Positions 5,127 through 7,134 of a stretch of DNA of 7,134 nt are shown here, one piece after another (positions within the stretch are counted from its first letter, which is position 1; each line of letters opens with the position of its first letter). This DNA is from CANHBY01 sp031376995 (GTDB lineage: Bacteria; Pseudomonadota; Gammaproteobacteria; Burkholderiales; Burkholderiaceae_C). Location: NCBI GenBank assembly GCA_031376995.1, contig JANMEO010000283.1:1-7134 (forward strand), given 5' to 3'. The notes under the pieces were generated by a model that was not told the origin of the DNA, did no database searches, and saw nothing but the letters and a program-made list of their open reading frames with translations. Made by a program: the position numbers and the translations under genes.

Positions 5127-6467
5127 ATGAAGACACCCACTCCCGCCTTATCAACACAGCTCATTCATGCTGCCCGTGCCGTACAGGCCGTACGACAAGG
5201 CCGATCGTTGACCGAGGTCTTGAGTCAATTTCCAGCCTCGGTGCGTCCTGCCACGCAAGCACTCAGTTTTACCGTGTTGCGGCGTTTGGGCAGCGCTGAG
5301 GCAGCGCGGTCTTGCCTGGTGACCAAAGCCCCAAGCCCTGAAGTTGATGCACTGCTGCTGACCGCTTTGGCCTTGCTGTGGCCTGACCAAGCATCACAAG
5401 CTGATGCTCCCTACGCCGATCACACCCTGGTCAATCAAACCGTGGCCGCTGTCAAACAAGAGCATCCCCACAGCGCCTCGTTTGTCAATGCCGTGCTACG
5501 CCGTTTCATTCGCGAGCGCGACGACTTGTTGAGTCAATTGAATCATCAGCCTGTGTTTCAAACCAACCACCCCGCTTGGTGGATCAAGCAGTTGCAGCAG
5601 GACTGGCCCGAGCACTGGTCTCACATTCTCGAGGCCAACAACCAGCATGCACCCATGTGCTTGCGCGTCAATGCCCGTTGGGGCACGGCTCAAGACTACC
5701 TTGATCGCTTAAGCCAGGCGGGCTTGACGGGTCACCTCGTCGAGCACCCGCTGTTGCGCCACGCGGTGCAGCTTGAGCACCCCGTGTCCGTGAACCTGCT
5801 GCCCGACTTTGCGCAAGGCGCAGTCTCGGTTCAAGATGCTGCAGCACAGTTGGCAGCCCCCTTGTTGCTGCAGTCAGAAGGGCTCGGCCAAGCGTCACTT
5901 GCACCCGGTGCACGGGTGCTGGACGCCTGCGCAGCCCCAGGGGGCAAAACAGCCCACCTGCTTGAATTGGCAGCGTTAGATCTGGTCGCGCTTGACAGCG
6001 ATGCCAGCCGCTTGCAGCGAGTCACTGAGACCCTGAGCCGCCTGCAGTTGAATGCCCACACCTTGGCCGCCGACGCTGGGCACACGGCACGGTGGTGGGA
6101 CGGTCAAACCTTTGACGCCATCTTGCTTGATGCCCCCTGCAGCGCTTCAGGCATTGTGCGTCGGCACCCCGACATTCGTTGGCTGAGACGGCCTGATGAC
6201 TTGGCCCAGTTTCAACGCAGCCAAATGCGCTTGTTGCGCGAACTTTGGCCCTTGCTCAAACCTCAGGGCCGTTTGCTGTTTGCCACCTGCTCAGTGTTCC
6301 GCTGCGAAGGACCCGAGGTGATGGAGGCTTTCCAGCGCGAGCATGCCAACGCCCGCCTTGTCACGCCGATCCATGGCTCGTTGCTGCCAGGCCTGCCACC
6401 CGACAACCCGATGTGCTCACCTGGGGATGGATTCTTCTACGCCCTTCTCGAAAAGCAAACTGATTGA
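5127..6467 (+). CDS. rsmB: 16S rRNA m5C967 methyltransferase RsmB
   Basis: 446 residues, close to E. coli RsmB (429). It transfers a methyl group from S-adenosylmethionine to C5 of C967 in 16S rRNA in the cytoplasm. Residues 1-150 form the NusB-like RNA-binding domain, with the signature NAVLRRF at 121-127. The catalytic domain follows: SAM-binding motif VLDACAAPGGKT (264-275), DAPCSASG (335-342) with Cys338, and ATCSV (386-390) with Cys388. These are the two conserved cysteines of RNA m5C methyltransferases, the latter matching the nucleophile position in RsmB. The C-terminal PGDGFFYALL (432-441) is also typical. The start gives a normal N-terminus, though no clear Shine-Dalgarno precedes it. 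GC-rich codons match the core genome. In Burkholderiales rsmB usually sits near fmt/htpX and a DUF4390-ntrYX cluster; that context is absent here. Confidence 0.96.
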   Translation: MKTPTPALSTQLIHAARAVQAVRQGRSLTEVLSQFPASVRPATQALSFTVLRRLGSAEAARSCLVTKAPSPEVDALLLTALALLWPDQASQADAPYADHTLVNQTVAAVKQEHPHSASFVNAVLRRFIRERDDLLSQLNHQPVFQTNHPAWWIKQLQQDWPEHWSHILEANNQHAPMCLRVNARWGTAQDYLDRLSQAGLTGHLVEHPLLRHAVQLEHPVSVNLLPDFAQGAVSVQDAAAQLAAPLLLQSEGLGQASLAPGARVLDACAAPGGKTAHLLELAALDLVALDSDASRLQRVTETLSRLQLNAHTLAADAGHTARWWDGQTFDAILLDAPCSASGIVRRHPDIRWLRRPDDLAQFQRSQMRLLRELWPLLKPQGRLLFATCSVFRCEGPEVMEAFQREHANARLVTPIHGSLLPGLPPDNPMCSPGDGFFYALLEKQTD

Positions 6468-6477
6468 ATGCAGTCGC

Positions 6478-6491
6478 AGTCGTTAACGACT
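6478..6491. promoter_or_regulatory. 14-bp perfect palindrome, possible operator
   Basis: AGTCGTTAACGACT is a perfect palindrome 10 bp after the rsmB stop and directly abutting a candidate promoter for the next gene. A partial repeat, AGCGTTAAC, occurs at 6502-6510 between the putative -35 and -10. The placement suits a dimeric regulator, but no regulator is identified. Confidence 0.35.
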
Positions 6492-6520
6492 TGAATTTGT
6501 CAGCGTTAACCCTATATAAA
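6491..6520 (+). promoter_or_regulatory. Candidate sigma70 promoter for the recombinase gene
   Basis: TTGAAT (6491-6496) and TATAAA (6515-6520) are spaced 18 bp apart, matching the -35 at 4/6 and the -10 at 5/6; TATATA at 6513 with a 16-bp spacer is an alternative. Transcription would begin near 6527, leaving a leader of roughly 60 nt that contains the hairpin at 6538-6575. Confidence 0.4.
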
Positions 6521-6537
6521 GCTTTTACCTACCTTCA

Positions 6538-6575
6538 GCGCATTGCCCGCAGCGTGGTGACGCAGGGCAATGCGC
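6538..6575 (+). promoter_or_regulatory. 11-bp leader hairpin before the recombinase start
   Basis: GCGCATTGCCC (6538-6548) and GGGCAATGCGC (6565-6575) are perfect inverted repeats with a 16-nt loop, which holds a further GCGT/ACGC stem (6552-6563). Eight T follow at 6590-6597, 14 nt after the stem, too far for a standard intrinsic terminator. The stem covers an alternative in-frame ATG (6570) and ends 9 nt before the ATG at 6585, so it could hide the start region or act as a weak terminator after rsmB. Confidence 0.5.
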
Positions 6576-6584
6576 CCTTTGCCC

Positions 6585-7134
6585 ATGTCTTTTTTTTCTA
6601 ACACCCTCCAGCGTATTTTGATGGTGCGCAACCCTTTGCGCCGCCAAGCAGGCCGTTGGGATCTCACGGCACTCATCAATGCAGCAGACCCCCGCGCTTC
6701 GCGTGCTGAGCGCCACCTGTGGCTGGTGCGCTGGTTAGAGTGGCTGCGCTCTCCGCCCCCACGCCGAACCGGCGACAGCTCGCCCCAAGACTGGACGCTG
6801 CAGCGAATGCGGTTGTTTCTCAACATGCTAGATACCCAGCCTTTGCAGCGCGACAAGCTGATCGGCTTACTGCAGCGTTTTCTCAGCGAAACTGATGCAA
6901 TCGGCCTGTGGGTTGATTTGGGCTTTTCACCGCGGACCACTTTCCTCAATGAGCTTGGTGAACGATTACGACTGAGTTGGCTGCCAGGAACACCTGACAC
7001 CAACAATTTGGGTGAGCTTTTCTTGCTGCTTTTTCCTGATTCGCTATCGGCTCAGTGGTTGTCCAACATCGACGATGAGATGCTCGCACGGATGTCGGCC
7101 TTATGGTCTCAAGCCATCACCTTGCCGGCGCGCC
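6585..7134 (+). CDS. Gcr-type 'site-specific recombinase' membrane protein, N-terminal part
   Basis: An open frame of 183 codons runs off the window with no stop. The product begins MSFFSNTLQRILM and continues RNPLRRQAGRWDLTALINAA, then RAERHLWLVRWLEWLR (near residue 45) and LGELFLLLFP (near 145). This matches my recollection of the N-terminus of the betaproteobacterial Gcr family annotated as 'site-specific recombinase' (about 650-700 residues, with membrane helices further on). The recombinase role is poorly supported in general, and the helices lie outside this window. The frame is open from 6561, and an in-frame ATG at 6570 is an alternative start five codons earlier; neither has a clear ribosome binding site. 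Codons 2-4 include eight consecutive T, a possible slippage site. The gene follows rsmB by 117 bp and probably has its own promoter. Confidence 0.78.
   Translation, partial: MSFFSNTLQRILMVRNPLRRQAGRWDLTALINAADPRASRAERHLWLVRWLEWLRSPPPRRTGDSSPQDWTLQRMRLFLNMLDTQPLQRDKLIGLLQRFLSETDAIGLWVDLGFSPRTTFLNELGERLRLSWLPGTPDTNNLGELFLLLFPDSLSAQWLSNIDDEMLARMSALWSQAITLPAR

Noticed and set aside
5668..6085. Antisense ORFs inside rsmB (5668-5913, 5831-6085)
   Set aside because: They overlap the strongly conserved RsmB motifs and are typical shadow frames of GC-rich DNA.
6512..7006. A 164-codon minus-strand ORF over the Gcr-type gene
   Set aside because: The plus strand carries a protein with recognisable family sequence and no stop to the window end; the antisense frame is rich in Arg and Ser and matches nothing.

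Overview
The window looks like chromosome of a betaproteobacterium of the order Burkholderiales, most likely family Comamonadaceae. The housekeeping proteins (an RsmI-like methyltransferase, a YceF-type Maf protein, RsmB and a Gcr-type 'site-specific recombinase') read like that group, and their genes are about 58-60% GC by eye. Between them sits an AT-rich island of about 3.4 kb (roughly 1640-5100), around 37-40% GC in the stretch I counted, which looks horizontally acquired.

Layout. Bases 1-217 hold nothing I can name. Bases 218-1637 carry a two-gene minus-strand operon: maf/yceF (1014-1637), then an RsmI-like tetrapyrrole-methylase-fold methyltransferase (218-985). Bases 1638-1903 hold a 10-bp hairpin, a 17-codon ORF with a good ribosome binding site, and a leftover reading-frame fragment. 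Bases 1904-4441 (minus) encode the main item: an 845-residue protein resembling the ShET2/EspL/OspD family of type III secreted cysteine-protease effectors. It has a central Cys-His-Asp core (C382, H477, D500), six ankyrin-like repeats of about 44 residues at the C-terminus, and an extra N-terminal region that looks like a second papain/C39-like fold (candidate C89 and H219). Bases 4442-5126 contain no intact gene. They hold a 165-bp nested palindrome, another inverted repeat, and a frameshifted protein remnant. Bases 5127-6467 (plus) encode RsmB, the 16S rRNA m5C methyltransferase. Bases 6585-7134 (plus) encode the start of a Gcr-type membrane 'recombinase' that runs off the window; a candidate promoter and an 11-bp leader hairpin lie in front of it.

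The effector gene is bracketed by two diverged direct copies of a 51-bp hairpin-forming element (1785-1835 and 4611-4661, 39/51 identical). The right copy lies at the tip of a larger palindrome. Together with the composition change and the decayed fragments on both sides, this suggests a mobile effector cassette inserted among unrelated core genes. No secretion system, chaperone, integrase or complete transposase is visible here, so secretion and mobility are inferences. The core genes are routine RNA and nucleotide maintenance and have no evident functional link to the effector.
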